From the NCBI RefSeq assembly GCF_902686445.1, contig NC_062220.1, forward strand, positions 110,904,643-110,968,642: a stretch of 64,000 nucleotides of DNA, read 5' to 3'. The notes below the pieces were generated by a model that worked only from the letters and a program-made list of their open reading frames with translations, did not search any database and was not told the origin of the DNA. This document shows, piece after piece, positions 37,501-47,268 of the stretch; position 1 is the stretch's first letter; each line of letters begins with the position of its first letter. The position numbers and the translations under genes are program-made. This DNA comes from Sciurus carolinensis. Taxonomy: Eukaryota > Chordata > Mammalia > Rodentia > Sciuridae.

Positions 37501-39614
37501 GAATTAAATTTAAAAATTAAAAATAAATAGTACTAAAGGAGACCTGGAGAGAACTGCTAATAATAGAACAAGTAAACTTTGTCAAAACTTTTGTAAGAGA
37601 AAAGGCTAATTCATATTGACAAGATTCAATTCTCCAATAGATATAATATTATAAAAATGGATACATCCAACATCCAAGCTTCAAAATATATAAAGCATAT
37701 ATTCACAGTTTAAAGGGAGAAATTGACTGCCTTACAGTTATAATAAAACAGAAAACATTGACTGCATTACTACAGTTGGATACCTCCACATCTCACTCTC
37801 AAAGAAAGAACATAGGAATAAAAAAGTCAGTATGCAAATAGGGTACACAAAAACTGTGTGACAACTGGATCTAATAAACATATTTAGAACACTCCATTCA
37901 ACACAGTGGAATACACATTTTTCTCAAGTGTATATGTAACATTCCAGGGGATAGTTCATATAAAAGGGCATTAAAAAAGTCATAATAAGCTTAAGAAGAA
38001 CAAAATCATACCAACTATCTTATGCATTTACAATGTAAGAAAAATAAAATTAATAACAGAAGGAAAACAAGAAGAGCCACAAAAACATGGAAATAAACAA
38101 TGGGTCAAATAATAAATCACAAGAAAATTTAGAAAATATATCAACACATGAAAACTCAAACACTACATACCAAATCATAATTATGGAATGCACTGATAGT
38201 AGTACTAAGAGGAAAATTTTTGCCATAAATGCTTACATTAATCAGATATATCTTAAATCAACAGTCTTACTTTAAAGCTCTAGGAACTAGGAAAAACAAT
38301 AGCAAAAAATAAACTAAAATAAACCCAAGTCTAAGAAAATTATGAACATGCAAAATTAGTTTGAAGATAGCTAAAAAATAAAACAAAAGCAGCACCGCTT
38401 TCACCATTTATATCCAACATAGTACAGGGAAATCTAGCCAGAACAATTACACAAGAGAAAGAAGAAAAAGACAACTATGTTGGAAATGAGGAACTAAAGT
38501 TAATTCTATTTACAAGTGGTAGAGTTAGAGGATACAAAATAAACACATTAAAATAATTTATGTTTCTGTATGCTAACAATGATCTATCTGGAAAGGGATT
38601 TAAGAAAAAATGTTTCATATACAATAGAAAATAAAAGAGAGAATGAAGTGTTTACAATTAACCTAGGAGAAAATGTACTTTTACACTAAAATCTAAAATG
38701 TATTCCTGTTATGCATGAAAGTAAAAGGTACATTAATAAATGAATATACTTTACTTATTCATGGACTAGAAGACAGTATTGTTCAGGTGTCAGTACTATC
38801 CAAAGCAATATATAGATCCAGTGTAAAAACTGTCAAAATTCTAAGCATTTCTTTTTATGAAAAATTTCATATTAAAATCAGAATGAATAGCAAAGATAAT
38901 TTAGAAAAATGATGTACAAAATTAAAGGATTCAAATTTCCTGATTTCAGAAATTACTACAAAGCTTCAGCAATTGATACAATATGATACTATCATAAACC
39001 CAGGCCCAAAGAACAACAGAATAGGAGAAAGACCAGAAGTAAACCCTCACAAATATGGTCAAAAGATTTTTGCCAAGAGAACCAAAATCATTTAATGGAT
39101 GAAAGATATTCTTCTCAATAAATCATACTGAAGAAGATGGATACCCACAAGGAAAAGAGTCCAGTTGAATCCTTACCTCATATCGCATAAAAAAGTAGCT
39201 CAAAATAGATTAAATATAGCAACTTAAAGTATAAAATTCCTTTAAAACAATCAAAAGAGTGGGAATATGAAAGATGGAGGAATGAGACATACATAGTTAC
39301 CCTAGTACGTGCATGATTATATGAATGGTATGAACCTTACATCATGTACAACCATAGAAATGAAATGTTCTACCCCATTTGTGTACAATGAATCAAAATG
39401 CAGTCTGTAAAAATAAAGAAAAAAGAATTTAAAAATATTAAATTAGAGTTACTTAAAAAAACACTCAGAAGAAACATAAGGCAACAATTTATGATATGAA
39501 ATTTGATAATGGTTTCTTAAATATCAGAGGAACAGTAGAGATTAATTGTGTGCGTGTGTGTGTTGACTTGGGAGCAAATAGCTACAAATGATATACCTGT
39601 TAAAGCACTTATAT
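37500..39614 (+). mobile_element. Old LINE-1 ORF2, the target of the younger L1
   Basis: Landmarks include 'atataaagcatatattcaca', 'aatacacatttttctcaagt', 'actatccaaagcaatatata' and 'gataatggtttcttaaatat'. The last piece, ending 'gatatacctgttaaagcact', is the text that continues at 48291 after the younger L1, so this L1 was split by it. A ~150-bp younger L1 3' end (about 39265-39430, 'accatagaaatgaaatgttc') is nested inside. All frames are broken; 38087-38275 and 38715-38912 are scraps. Confidence 0.75.
39602..39614 (+). repeat. Left target-site duplication of the L1
   Basis: AAAGCACTTATAT, repeated exactly at 48291-48303. Thirteen bp is a normal length for L1 target-primed insertion. Confidence 0.88.
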
Positions 39615-39937
39615 TGAAGCTCCAAGTCCCGGAGCCAGCACGGTGTGCTCTGGCCCGCAAGCGGCTTCAGGGACCAGGACAGGGCAGCCAGACTTCCCCA
39701 AGCAGCCCGGCTGCCTGTGATGGGAGGCACCTTTCAAGGCTAGCTTCTTGGAGCAGACCACCCAATGAGAGCCTTTAAACACAGAGCCAGCCACAAGTCC
39801 CTGAGCCAATGGAGAGCTTCGACTGGCAAGCAGCCTCTGGGATCAGGGCAGGGCAGCCAGAGACTTCTCCAGGTGGCCCTGCCCACACTGGCCACAGGCT
39901 TTTTCCACGGGGTGATTCAAGATGGCAGCCTAAAACG
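39615..39937 (+). promoter_or_regulatory. LINE-1 5'UTR with two monomer-like repeats
   Basis: GC-rich, in sharp contrast to the AT-rich surroundings. Two similar units are visible. The first begins near 39622 ('agtcccggagccagcacg', 'ggaccaggacagggcagcca'). The second begins near 39796 ('agtccctgagccaatggag', 'gatcagggcagggcagccag'). The offset is about 173 bp. Such monomer arrays carry the promoter in mouse L1. A YY1-like 'tcaagatggcagcc' lies at 39918-39931. The UTR joins ORF1 sequence directly near 39938, skipping the ORF1 start. Confidence 0.7.
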
Positions 39938-39987
39938 AGAAGATGGTAAGAAATCATGAACAGAATCTACAAGAATTATGAGATATC

Positions 39988-40551
39988 ATGAAAAGGCCAA
40001 ATTTAAGAATTATTGGGATGGAGGAAGGCTTAGAGAAACAAACCAAAGGAATGAACAATCTATTCAATGAAATAATATCAGAAAATTTCCCAAATCTGAA
40101 GAATGAAATGGAAAACCAAGTGCAAGAGGCTTATAAAACTCCAAATATACAAAATTACAACAGACCCACACCAAGGCACATTATTATGAAGATACCTAAC
40201 ATACAAAATAAAGACAGAATTTTAAAGACCATGAGAGAAAAGAATCAAATTACATTCAGGGGGAAACCAATAAGAATATCAGCAGATTTTTCAATCCAGA
40301 CCCTAAAAGCTAGAAGGGCCTGGAACAACATTTACCAAGCCCTGAAAGAAAATGGATGCCAACCAAGAATCTTATACCCAGCAAAACTTACCTTCAAATT
40401 TGACGATGAAATAAGATCCTTCCATGATAAACAAAAGCTAAAGGAATTTACAAAAAGAAAGCCAGCATTACAGAACATTCTCAGCAAAATATTCCATGAG
40501 GAAGAGATGAAAAACAACGATGCAAATCAGCAACAGGAGGCGCTAGCCTAA
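39988..40551 (+). pseudogene. ORF1 (L1): LINE-1 ORF1p C-terminal half
   Basis: An intact 187-residue frame covering the RNA-binding half of ORF1p, the L1 RNA chaperone. Starts 'MKRPNLRIIG', the conserved beginning of the RRM-like domain, followed by the basic C-terminal domain ('RRAWNNIYQALKENGC', 'ILYPAKLTFKF'). A full rodent or primate ORF1p is roughly 340-370 residues; the N-terminal coiled coil needed for trimers is absent because the 5'UTR is fused to mid-ORF1. The methionine is internal to the real protein, so no true start exists. The stop lies 47 bp before ORF2, a normal L1 spacing. Confidence 0.88.
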
Positions 40552-40598
40552 AGGAATAGCCAAAAAAAGGAGAAACCAAATCATGTCAAAAAACAAAT

Positions 40599-41606
40599 AT
40601 GAGTCAAGTGACTGGGAATACAAATCATATCACAATAATAGCCCTGAATGTTATTGGCCTGAACTCATCAATCAAAAGACATAGACTGGCAGATTGCATT
40701 AAAAAGAAAAATCCAACAATATGCTGCCTGCAAGAGACTCACCTCATAGAAAGAGATACCCATAGACTAAAGGTGAAAGGATGGGGAAAAACATACCATG
40801 CACACGGACACAGCAAAAAAGCTGGAGTATCCATCCTCAATTCAGATAATGTGGACTTCAAACCAAAACTAGTCAGAAGGGAGAAAGAAGGACATTACAT
40901 TCTGCTTAAGGGAAGCATAAATCAGCAAGACATAACAATCATAAATATCTATGCCCCGAACATTGGCTCATCCACGTACGTCAAACAAATCCTTCTCAAT
41001 TCCAGAAATCAAATAGACCACAACACAATAATACTAGGCGATTTTAACACACCTCTCTCATCACTGAATAGATTGTCCAAACAAAAATTGAATAAAGAAA
41101 CCATAGATCTCAATAACACAATCAACAATTTAGACTTAACAGACATATATAGAATATACCATCCAACAAAGAACGAATACACTTTCTTCTCAGCAGCACA
41201 TGGATCCTTCTCTAAAATAGACCACATTTTATGCCACAAAGCTACTGTTAGCAAATACAAGAAGAAAGAGATACTACCTTGTACTCTATCAGATCATAAT
41301 GGATTGAAATTAGAAATAAATGACAGAATAAAAAACAGAAATTTCTCCAATACCTGGAGATTAAATAATACACTATTATATAATGCATGGATAACAGAAG
41401 ACATCAGGAGGGAAATTAAAAAATTCTTAGAAGTAAACGAGAACAAAGACACATCATATCAAAATCTCTGGGACACAGTGAAAGAAGTACTTAGAGGAAG
41501 ATTTATTTCATGGGGCGCATTCAAAAAAAGAAGTAGAAATCAACAAATAAATGACTTAACACTACAGCTCAAAGCCCTAGGAAAAAGAAGAGCAGACCAA
41601 TACTAA
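40599..41606 (+). pseudogene. ORF2 (L1): LINE-1 ORF2 endonuclease part
   Basis: A 335-residue frame starting at the natural ORF2 methionine. It contains the APE-like endonuclease that nicks target DNA. Key residues visible: Asn in 'IALNVIGLNS', Glu in 'CCLQETHL', Asp/Asn in 'ILGDFNTPLS', Asp in 'FSKIDHIL' and His in 'TLSDHNGLKLEI', so the catalytic set looks intact. The frame ends early at 41606 after '[11 protein letters not shown]'. Homologous coding text continues in another frame from about 41608. A full ORF2p is about 1,275 residues. Confidence 0.92.
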
Positions 41607-43250
41607 AAGTAGTAGAAGACAGGAAATAGTTAAAATCAGAGCCGAAATCAACGAAATCGAAACAAAAGAAACAATTGGAAAAATTAACAAAATAAATAGT
41701 TGGTTCTTTGAAAAAATAAACAAAATTGATAAACCCTTAGCCACACTAACAAAGAGAAAGAGGGAGAAAACTCAAATTACTAAAATTCGGAATGAACAAG
41801 GAAACATCACAACAGACACAAGTGAAATACAAAACATAACTAGAAGCTATTTTGAAAATCTGTACTCCAACAAAACAGAAAACCTCGAAGACATCAACAA
41901 ATTTCTAGAGACATATGAATTACCTAAATTGAACGAGGAGGACATACACAATTTAAATAAACCAATTTCAAGCAATGAAATAGAAGAGGTCATCAAAAGC
42001 CTACCAACAAAGAAAAGTCTGGGACCACATGGGTTCTCAGCCGAGTTCTACAAAACCTTTAAAGAAGAGCTCATTCCAATACTCCTCAAAGTATTCCATA
42101 TAATAGAAGAGGAGGGAACCCTCCTAAACTCGTTCTATGAAGCCAATATTACCCTGATACCTAAACCAGACAGAGACACATCGAGGAAAGAAAATTTCAG
42201 ACCAATATCCTTAATGAACATCGACGCAAAAATTCTCAACAAAATTTTAGCAAATCGCATACAAATATATATTAAAAAGATAGTGCACCATGATCAAGTG
42301 GGTTTTATCCCAGGGATGCAAGGTTGGTTCAACATTCGGAAATCAATAAATGTCATTCACCTTATCAACAGACTTAAAGTTAAGAATCACATGATTATTT
42401 CAATAGATGCAGAAAAAGCATTTGATAAAATACAGCACCCCTTCATGCTCAAAACACTAGAAAAATGTGGGGTAGTGGGAACATTCCTTAACATTATAAA
42501 GGCCATCTACTCTAAGCCCATGGCCAATATCATTCTAAGTGGTGAAAAACTGAAGCGTTCCCCCTAAAAACTGGAACAAGTCAGGGATGCCCTCTTTCAC
42601 CACTTCTATTCAACATCGTCCTTGAGACTCTAGGCAGAGCGATTAGACAAACCAAAGAAATTAAAGGGATACGAATTGGAAAAGAAGAACTCAAACTATC
42701 CCTGTTTGCTGATGACATGATTATATATTTAGAGGAACCTGGAAATTCCACCAGAAAACTTTTACAACTCGTAAGTGAATTCAGTAAAGTAGCAGGTTAC
42801 AAGATCAATGCTTATAAATCCAATGCATTTTTATACATAAGTGATGAATCTTCAGAAAGAGAAATTAGGAAAACTACCCCATTCACAATAGCATCAAAAA
42901 TAAAATACTTTGGAATGAATCTCTCAAAAGAGGTGAAAGACCTCTACCATGAGAACTACAGAACACTAAAGAAAGAAATTAAAGAAAACCTTAGAAGATG
43001 GAAAGATCTCCCATGTTCCTGGATAGGCAGAATTATAATTGTCAAAATGGCTATACTACCTAAAGTGCTATACAGATTCAATGCAATTCCAATTAAAATC
43101 CCAATGATGTACCTTGCAGAAATAGAGCAAGCAATTATGAAATTCATCTGGAAGAATAAAAAACCTAGAATAGCTAAAGCAATCCCAAGTAGCAAGAATG
43201 AAGCAGGGGTATCGCAATACCAGATCTTCAACTCTACTACAAAGCAATAG
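41607..43250 (+). pseudogene. ORF2 (L1): LINE-1 ORF2 reverse transcriptase part, frameshifted
   Basis: Continues ORF2 in shifted frames (41929-42567, then 42717-43250 back in the endonuclease frame). Reverse transcriptase motifs are visible in order: '[11 protein letters not shown]', '[17 protein letters not shown]', motif A '[12 protein letters not shown]', motif B '[14 protein letters not shown]' (near 42570-42615, after a frame change near 42555), and motif C '[10 protein letters not shown]' (42700-42730) with its two catalytic aspartates. Single-base indels near 41600 and 42555, and another change near 43230, break it. Confidence 0.92.
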
Positions 43251-43878
43251 TAACAAAACGGCATGGTATTGGTACCAAAATAGACAGGTAGATCAATGGT
43301 ACAGAATAGAGGACATGGACACAAACCCAAATAAATACAATTTTCTCATACTAGACAAAGGGGCCAAAAATATGCAATGGAGAAAAGATAACCTCTTCAA
43401 CAAATGGTGCTGGGAAAACTGGAAAACCATATGCAATAGAATGAAATTAAACCCCTATCTCTCACCCTACACAAAACTCAACTCAAAATGGATCAAGGAC
43501 CTCGGAATCAGACCAGAGACCCTGCATCTTATAGAAGAAAAAGTAGGTCCAAATCTTCAACTTGTTGGCTTAGGATCAGACTTCCTTAACAGGACTCCCA
43601 TAGCACAAGAAATAAAAGCAAGAATCAACAACTGGGATAGATTCAAACTAAATAGCTTTCTCTCAGCAAAGGAAACTACCAGCAATGTGAAGAGAGAGCC
43701 TACAGAGTGGGAGTATATCTTTGCCAACCATACTTCAGATAGAGCGCTAATTTCCAGAATCTATAAAAAACTCAAAAAACTCTACACCACGAATACAAAT
43801 AATCCAATCAAAAACTGGGCTAATGAAAGGAACAGACACTTCACAGAAGAAGATGTACAAGCAATCAACAGATATATG
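43198..43878 (+). pseudogene. ORF2 (L1): LINE-1 ORF2 C-terminal part before the insertion
   Basis: The frame runs through 'WYWYQNRQVDQWYR', 'MQWRKDNLFNKWCWENW' and 'NRHFTEEDVQAINRYM', classic ORF2 C-terminal sequence. It then enters retroviral LTR at 43879 and continues as an artefact to 44328. The retroviral insertion plus duplication is 3396 bp, a multiple of three, so the frame before and after the insertion is the same. Confidence 0.9.
43873..43878. repeat. Left 6-bp target duplication of the retrovirus
   Basis: TATATG, repeated at 47269-47274. The uninterrupted site 'catatgaaaaaatgttca' is seen in the related L1 at 34247-34263. Six bp is the class II (IAP/ERVK) integration signature. 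Confidence 0.92.
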
Positions 43879-44477
43879 TATCGCGTTCCCTCTGCCCGCA
43901 GAGAGAGACACGACAAACGTCTGAAGCTTTGGAAGTTTATTGTGCACAGTCTTCCTTTCTTTCCCTCTTTTCTATCCCCTTCTCTCTTTTCTTTCTCTCG
44001 CTCTCGTTCCCTCTGCTTAACTCTTGCCTGCTCCGGTCACTCTGCTCCTCCCGCTCAGCTCCCACCTGCTTCGGCCGCTCCGCTTCTCCCGCTCGGCTCA
44101 CGCCTACTTCGGCCGCTCCGCTTCTCCCGCTCGGCTCACGTCCTCGCTCGCACTGTTCTTCCTCGCTTCCTCTCCTACTCTCAGCTTCTTCTTCTCTCAG
44201 CTTCTTCTTACTCCCAGCTTCTGCTTCAGCCGCCGCTTACTCCCCCACCCACCAAGTTTATATACACTTCAACCAATCAGGGGAGAGCACACGAGGTAAA
44301 CGCACGGACAGCTGCGGGCATAGAATAGGTACACGAGGGGGGCATGCTCTAATCACATCGTTAACTAGCCAATCATTGGAATTTGCTGGTTGTTTACTGT
44401 ATAGCTGGCCGCTTTTGGCTCAGCGCCAGGCGCCATCTTGACCGTGCTCAAGTCTGGGGGTCCCGGGAACCTCGACA
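43879..44477 (-). repeat. 3' LTR (599 bp)
   Basis: On the minus strand it begins TGTCGAGG and ends GCGATA. Signals on that strand: TATATAAA (complement at 44258-44265), a CTGATTGG Y-box just upstream (complement near 44272-44280) and AATAAA (complement at 43936-43941). Between TATA and AATAAA lies a long C/T-rich region on the plus strand with two full copies of a 38-bp repeat plus a degenerate one. That region creates the Ser/Leu/Pro-rich plus-strand frames at 43929-44441, which are not genes. Confidence 0.95.
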
Positions 44478-44492
44478 TATCCCCCTTCTTTA
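44478..44492 (-). promoter_or_regulatory. Polypurine tract
   Basis: Plus 'tatcccccttcttta' gives minus TAAAGAAGGGGGATA directly before the 3' LTR. This is where plus-strand DNA synthesis is primed in retroviruses. It fixes the element's orientation. Confidence 0.9.
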
Positions 44493-44639
44493 TTATTAAA
44501 CTAAGGCTTGGGACCGTGTCTGTCTTAGGCTGAGTGGTCAGCATATGTCCTTACCCGTCATCAGAGCCTGCAGAGCATGCTGCAGCTCCTGTCTTAGGTT
44601 GGTACACAGCCACCTCCTTCATTACCCGTCTTTGACTAC

Positions 44640-45100
44640 CGGTCCAGCATCAAGAGCCATACTAATGGGGGGCTGTCGGCCTTTAGGGCGGTCATGGCCT
44701 GATGAAAGATAATTTGATCTCTCTATTGGCTAGCTCGTAGATGCATGCCAAAACAAATGAAGAGAAGGAGGCCAAGGCAGAGGAGTACCACCATAGCTCC
44801 TAAGCCTGCCCACTGTTTGATAAATCTATAAGCAGAAGAAAAACTATGTAGCCATATTAAATACAGAAACAATATACATCCCAGTAGAGTTACAATACGG
44901 GCAACACAAACAGCTCTCAGGGAATAAACGCATCCCAGTCCCAAAAGTTCTTGCAAGGTATCCACTTGTTCTTATAGTGAGTTCACTCTGTGATAGAGTC
45001 TCTATGGTCTGTAAGGTTGCAGCTGTCACCAAAAGCAGCACGACCTGAGAAATCATCAGTAGAATTGACAGGCTTGTAGAGGAATTGGTGAAAAACAAGA
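44640..45100 (-). pseudogene. Possible env transmembrane remnant
   Basis: Minus-strand frames at 44723-44965 (80 residues) and 44844-45098 (84 residues) carry strongly hydrophobic stretches. The first ends with a single membrane segment ('LGAMVVLLCLGLLLFIC') close upstream of the polypurine tract, where the membrane anchor of a retroviral env would sit. It is too short for an env protein, and I cannot see the surface subunit or the fusion region. The assignment rests on position and hydrophobicity only. Confidence 0.35.
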
Positions 45101-45299
45101 AAAGGAAGGATAAAAAATGTGTTAGTTAGAAGTAAAAAATATGGCCAGGCTAACAATGGCCCATAGGTTCCGGGTTTGCCTTTCCGTCTGAGTTTTTGTT
45201 ATTGGAGGAAGGCTCAGGCTCGCCATTGCGAGGAGGAGCAGCATCACTTGCATGCTGCTTTCCCTCAACAGTAACCAATTTGCACTCGTTAGCCCAACA

Positions 45300-45990
45300 T
45301 GTTTCCCTTCTGCGCCTTAGGCAAAGTCCTGGGGCATAAGGTGTAACAGATTTTACTATAGTTATCTCTTATCTTTTGTTAGGGCATTATCTCCTTGCTG
45401 CTGATTTTGTGCATTTATTGAAGCGTATTGGCCTTCTCATCTCAACATTTCTATCGGGAAACCTTGCCACTATGTTTCTGCAAGCAGTTTCAACAGCTAT
45501 TTCTTGCCACTGAGCTCTCCAATTAGACATTGTCCTCCAGATAACACTGCTCTGCATACCTGTTTCCAAATAGTCTTAACTGCCTCTTTAAAGTTTTTTC
45601 AATGGTTGATGGTATCTCCATTTGCTCCTCAAATACGGGCAGGTTCTACAAATTTTGAAGCTCTTTCTATTAGGCTTAGGTTTCTCCTACCTTTCCCCCT
45701 TGTTCTTAAGTTTTCACTACCACTTGGTTATTCCTTTTGGGGGTTCTTTGTGTTAGACTTAGTTCCTTTTTTCCCTTGTTCTTAAATTTTTTTGAGCAAT
45801 TATTTTCTAGGTCACCACCACTCAATTTTTCCTCACTTTATTCTCCTAAGCGTTCTTTTCTGTTACTATTAGATCCTGTTCATGAAGATCCCCCTTGTGG
45901 CACACTGAGCAGCTTTTCTTACTTTAGCTGTTTTTTCCTTTAATGGCGTCCCATGGTTTTTTAATAGCTCCCTGAGGGGTTGGTGCATTC
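45300..45990 (-). pseudogene. Broken gag remnant (capsid-like)
   Basis: Minus-strand text in several frames resembles betaretroviral/IAP capsid. One frame has a Trp-rich stretch followed by 'QWQEIAVETACRN' (within 45387-45569), like the segment leading to the capsid C-terminal domain. An overlapping frame carries 'VCRAVLSGG', like the preceding helix. Upstream (toward 45990) the frames are Lys/Glu-rich, as in the gag region before capsid. Stops and frame changes disrupt it throughout. Confidence 0.5.
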
Positions 45991-46195
45991 TGAATTTAGA
46001 CGTTTCAGACCCCATTGTTACTAATTTGAATAGCTTTAGTTATGGCAGTTACAATAACAAACAGTGGCCTAGCTGCCAGGAGCAACGAGATTACTGAAAG
46101 GAAAACTATCAAGTGTGCATTAGAATTTTTATAGCGGCTTTTCACGTACTACCTATACTCTAATTGGACCGCTTCAAGCGTGTTTCTACTTTCAC

Positions 46196-46532
46196 TTTAA
46201 TTGGACCGCGTTCCACGCGTCAGGACTGCTGATGGCGTATCCCGATACCTTTTAACTGGACCGCATTCCGCGTGTCCCCAGGACCGCTGATGGCGTATCC
46301 TGATACCCTTTAACCCGCGTTCCACGCGTCAGGACCGCTGATGGCGTATCCCGATACCTTTTAACTGGACCGCATTCCGCGTGTCCCCAGGACCGCTGAT
46401 GGCATATCCTGATACCCTTTAACCTGCGTTCCACGCGTCAGGACCGCTGATGGCGTATCCCGATACCTTTTAACTGGACCGCATTCCGCGTGTCCCCAGG
46501 ACCGCTGATGGCGTATCCTGATACCCTTTAAC
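46196..46532 (-). repeat. Leader minisatellite, 109-bp period
   Basis: About three copies of a 109-bp unit; the anchor 'ttttaactgga' recurs with its 'aactgga' at 46254, 46363 and 46472. Each unit is made of two related ~54-bp halves: one has 'accgcattccgcgtgtcccc', the other 'gcgttccacgcgtcagga', and both end 'cgctgatggcgtatc'. It is CpG-rich and lies just downstream of the primer binding site in the element's own direction, in the untranslated leader. The repetitive 60-residue antisense frame at 46252-46434 is a by-product. Confidence 0.95.
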
Positions 46533-46611
46533 TTTTTTATAACCGGTTTAACTTATTAAAAAAAATTTTTTTTAGATATCTTACCTTGTTTTCTTTACAA
46601 TATTTTCATCT

Positions 46612-46629
46612 TCCCGGGTTTCGGCACCA
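46612..46629 (-). promoter_or_regulatory. Primer binding site, tRNA-Phe type
   Basis: Plus 'tcccgggtttcggcacca' gives minus TGGTGCCGAAACCCGGGA, complementary to the 3' end of tRNA-Phe including CCA over 18 bases. It is two bases from the 5' LTR end. tRNA-Phe priming is the hallmark of IAP elements. Confidence 0.95.
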
Positions 46630-46631
46630 GT

Positions 46632-47268
46632 TATCGCGTTCCCTCTGCCCGCAGAGAGAGACACGACAAATGTCTGAAGCTTTGGAAGTTTATTGTGCAC
46701 AGTCTTCCTTTCTTTCCCTCTTTTCTATCCCCTTCTCTCTTTTCTTTCTCTCGCTCTCATTCCCTCTGCTTAACTCTCGCCTGCTCCGGTCACTCCGCTC
46801 CTCCCGCTCGGCTCACACCTGCTTCGGCCGCTCCGCTTCTCCCGCTCGGCTCACACCTACTTCGGCCGCTCCGCTTCTCCCGCTCGGCTCACACCTACTT
46901 CGGCCGCTCCGCTTCTCCCGCTCGGCTCACATCCTCGCTCGCACTCTTCTTCCTCGCTTCTTCTCCTACTCTCAGCTTCTTCTTCTCTCAGCTTCTTCTT
47001 ACTCCCAGCTTCCGCTTCAGCCGCCGCTTACTCCCCCACCCATCAAGCTTATATACACTTCAACCAATCAGGGGAGAGCACACGAGGTAAATGCGCGGAC
47101 AGCTGCGGGCATAGAATAGGTACACGAGGGGGGCATGCTCTAATCACATCGTTAACTAGCCAATCATTGGAATTTGCTGGTTGTTTACTGTATAGCTGGC
47201 CGCTTTTGGCTCAGCGCCAGGCGCCATCTTGACCGTGCTCAAGGCTGGGGGTCCCGGGAACCCTGACA
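46632..47268 (-). repeat. 5' LTR (637 bp)
   Basis: Same ends and signals as the LTR at 43879. It is longer by exactly 38 bp because it has three full copies of the 38-bp unit ('ttcggccgctccgcttctcc' + 'cgctcggctcacacctac') instead of two. Its TATA region reads 'aagcttatatac' against 'aagtttatatac' in the other LTR. Confidence 0.95.

Larger units (their letters stand above)
43879..47268 (-). mobile_element. IAP-like class II endogenous retrovirus, non-autonomous
   Basis: A 3390-bp proviral copy reading right to left. The 5' LTR is at 46632-47268; then come a primer binding site matching tRNA-Phe (46612-46629), a leader minisatellite, gag-capsid-like remnants, possible env-membrane-like remnants, a polypurine tract (44478-44492), and the 3' LTR at 43879-44477. 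No protease or pol region is visible; a full IAP is about 7 kb. tRNA-Phe priming plus 6-bp duplications fit the IAP group. By hand count the LTRs differ at about 18 of 599 aligned positions (~3%) plus one repeat unit, so the insertion is fairly recent. The internal genes are broken. Confidence 0.9.

Noticed and set aside
40599..41606. Intact endonuclease as evidence of an active LINE-1
   Set aside because: The catalytic residues are present, but ORF2 has frame changes downstream, ORF1 lacks its N-terminal half, and a retrovirus splits the C-terminus.
43198..44328. 376-residue open frame
   Set aside because: The first part (to 43878) is L1 ORF2. The rest reads through the retroviral LTR on its antisense strand. 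It is an insertion artefact, not a fusion gene.
43929..44441. 170-residue Ser/Leu-rich frame, and similar frames at 44024-44299, 46586-47119 and 46695-47090
   Set aside because: They lie antisense inside the C/T-rich LTR repeat and recur in both LTRs; composition explains them.
46252..46434. Repetitive 60-residue minus-strand frame
   Set aside because: It is the translated leader minisatellite; no start context or family resemblance.
46196..46532. CRISPR-like array
   Set aside because: The units are contiguous diverged minisatellite copies without unique spacers, in a mammalian retroviral leader.
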